From: Cycloclasticus sp.
Lineage (GTDB): Bacteria > Pseudomonadota > Gammaproteobacteria > Methylococcales > Cycloclasticaceae
NCBI GenBank assembly: GCA_016764415.1
Contig: JAESRY010000089.1
Coordinates: 884-7,220, forward strand
Length of the DNA: 6,337 nt
Direction: 5' to 3'
Of the stretch, positions 5,865 to 6,337 are shown piece after piece (position 1 is the first letter of the stretch; every line of letters starts with the position of its first letter). The translations under genes were made by a program, and so were the position numbers. The notes under the pieces were generated by a model, which was not told the origin of the DNA, did not search any database, and saw only the letters and a list, made by a program, of their open reading frames with translations.

Positions 5865-6337
5865 TTACATTAAGGGCTTATTTACATCCGTCGACCGAAA
5901 TATGTAGGTACCTGAGCGCCTATCTTGAAAATAATATTCCAGTGACAACGCCATCGTTTCAAATGCCAGCTCATCCCAAGGAATTTCATTTTCGGCAAAT
6001 AAGCGAACCTCTAAACTTTCTTCACCACTAGAAAACTCTGGCTTCAATAAGGCTGAGCGATACATCATATAGACTTGATTGATATGCGGAAGGTTAAACA
6101 CCGCATACAGCTCATCTGTACGCACGATAGCCTCAGCTTCTTCAAGCGTTTCACGAATAGCCGCTTGTTCTGTCGTTTCGCCCAGCTCCATAAAGCCTGC
6201 GGGCAAGGTCCAAAAACCTTTTCGAGGATTTATTGCGCGTTTACACAATAAAACCTTATCTTCCCAAACAGGAATGCAGCCTGCGATTATCCGAGGGTTT
6301 TGATAATGAATGGTATCGCATGTACCACAGACATCTC
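5865..6337 (-). CDS. Zinc-ribbon NUDIX hydrolase (5' end outside the window)
   Basis: The reading frame is open to the window edge; 156 residues are visible, with stop TAA at complement 5865-5867. The first visible residues are DVCGTCDTIHYQNPR. The CGTC pair (codons at 6318-6329) is the second half of an N-terminal four-cysteine zinc ribbon whose first CxxC lies beyond the edge. Next come IIAGCIPVWEDKVLLCKR, GFWTLPAGFMELGE and RETLEEAEA, which make up the NUDIX fold and box (about 6129-6197), with Glu residues for Mg2+ binding. The box ends AEA instead of the usual x-Gly-hydrophobic, which I take as a subfamily trait since the rest is intact. NLPHINQVYMMYRSALL and PWDELAF are characteristic of a gammaproteobacterial zinc-ribbon NUDIX group. 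It presumably hydrolyses a nucleoside diphosphate-linked compound (ADP-ribose or NADH-like), but the substrate cannot be read from the sequence. Not NudC, whose SQPWPFPxS motif is absent. No start codon can be given. Confidence 0.92.
   Translation of the reverse strand, partial: DVCGTCDTIHYQNPRIIAGCIPVWEDKVLLCKRAINPRKGFWTLPAGFMELGETTEQAAIRETLEEAEAIVRTDELYAVFNLPHINQVYMMYRSALLKPEFSSGEESLEVRLFAENEIPWDELAFETMALSLEYYFQDRRSGTYIFRSTDVNKPLM

Noticed and set aside
5843..6031. Plus-strand open frames opposite the zinc-ribbon NUDIX gene (also 6079-6303)
   Set aside because: The minus-strand frame carries clear NUDIX and zinc-ribbon motifs; these are its shadows.
6246..6248. TTG as the start codon of the zinc-ribbon NUDIX gene
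   Set aside because: The frame stays open upstream to the window edge and encodes the expected CGTC zinc-ribbon half and the first NUDIX strand, so the codon is an internal Leu.

Overview
The window looks like ordinary chromosomal DNA from a gammaproteobacterium. The full-length PepN, MoaB, YehS-type (DUF1456) and DUF423 proteins all resemble their Enterobacteria/Pseudomonas-type counterparts. By eye the base composition is moderately AT-leaning, codon use looks uniform, and there are many CAA/TTA-type codons, so a marine or aquatic gammaproteobacterium (Alteromonadales, Oceanospirillales or Cellvibrionales-like) is plausible. The genus cannot be fixed from this sequence.

Positions 1-3961 (+ strand) hold four genes packed end to end with gaps of 5, 4 and 8 bases, so probably one transcript: the C-terminal end of an HtrA/DegQ-type periplasmic protease (cut by the window edge), moaB (molybdenum cofactor synthesis), a small DUF423 (YgdD-type) inner-membrane protein starting at TTG, and pepN (aminopeptidase N, 880 aa, active site intact). 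The functions are not obviously linked; protein quality control and peptide turnover connect degQ and pepN only loosely.

Positions 3962-4178 form the only real intergenic space. It carries two G/C-tract hairpin repeats in opposite orientation, which look like a REPIN or small MITE-type element. Just after it a five-codon mini-ORF with its own Shine-Dalgarno-like sequence ends one base before the start codon of ogt.

Positions 4179-5241 (+ strand) hold ogt (O6-alkylguanine-DNA alkyltransferase) and, after a short gap with a possible -10 box, a GTG-started DUF1456/YehS protein made of two tandem repeats.

Positions 5238-6337 (- strand) hold two NUDIX hydrolases reading toward yehS: a zinc-ribbon NUDIX protein, truncated at the window edge, followed 36 bases later by a NudL-type CoA pyrophosphatase whose stop overlaps the yehS stop by four bases. 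ogt, nudL and the second NUDIX gene share a general damage-repair and metabolite-sanitation theme, but nothing in the sequence shows they act together. I see no phage, CRISPR, tRNA, rRNA, toxin-antitoxin or defence genes. The intergenic repeat pair and the mini-ORF ahead of ogt are the points most worth a second look.
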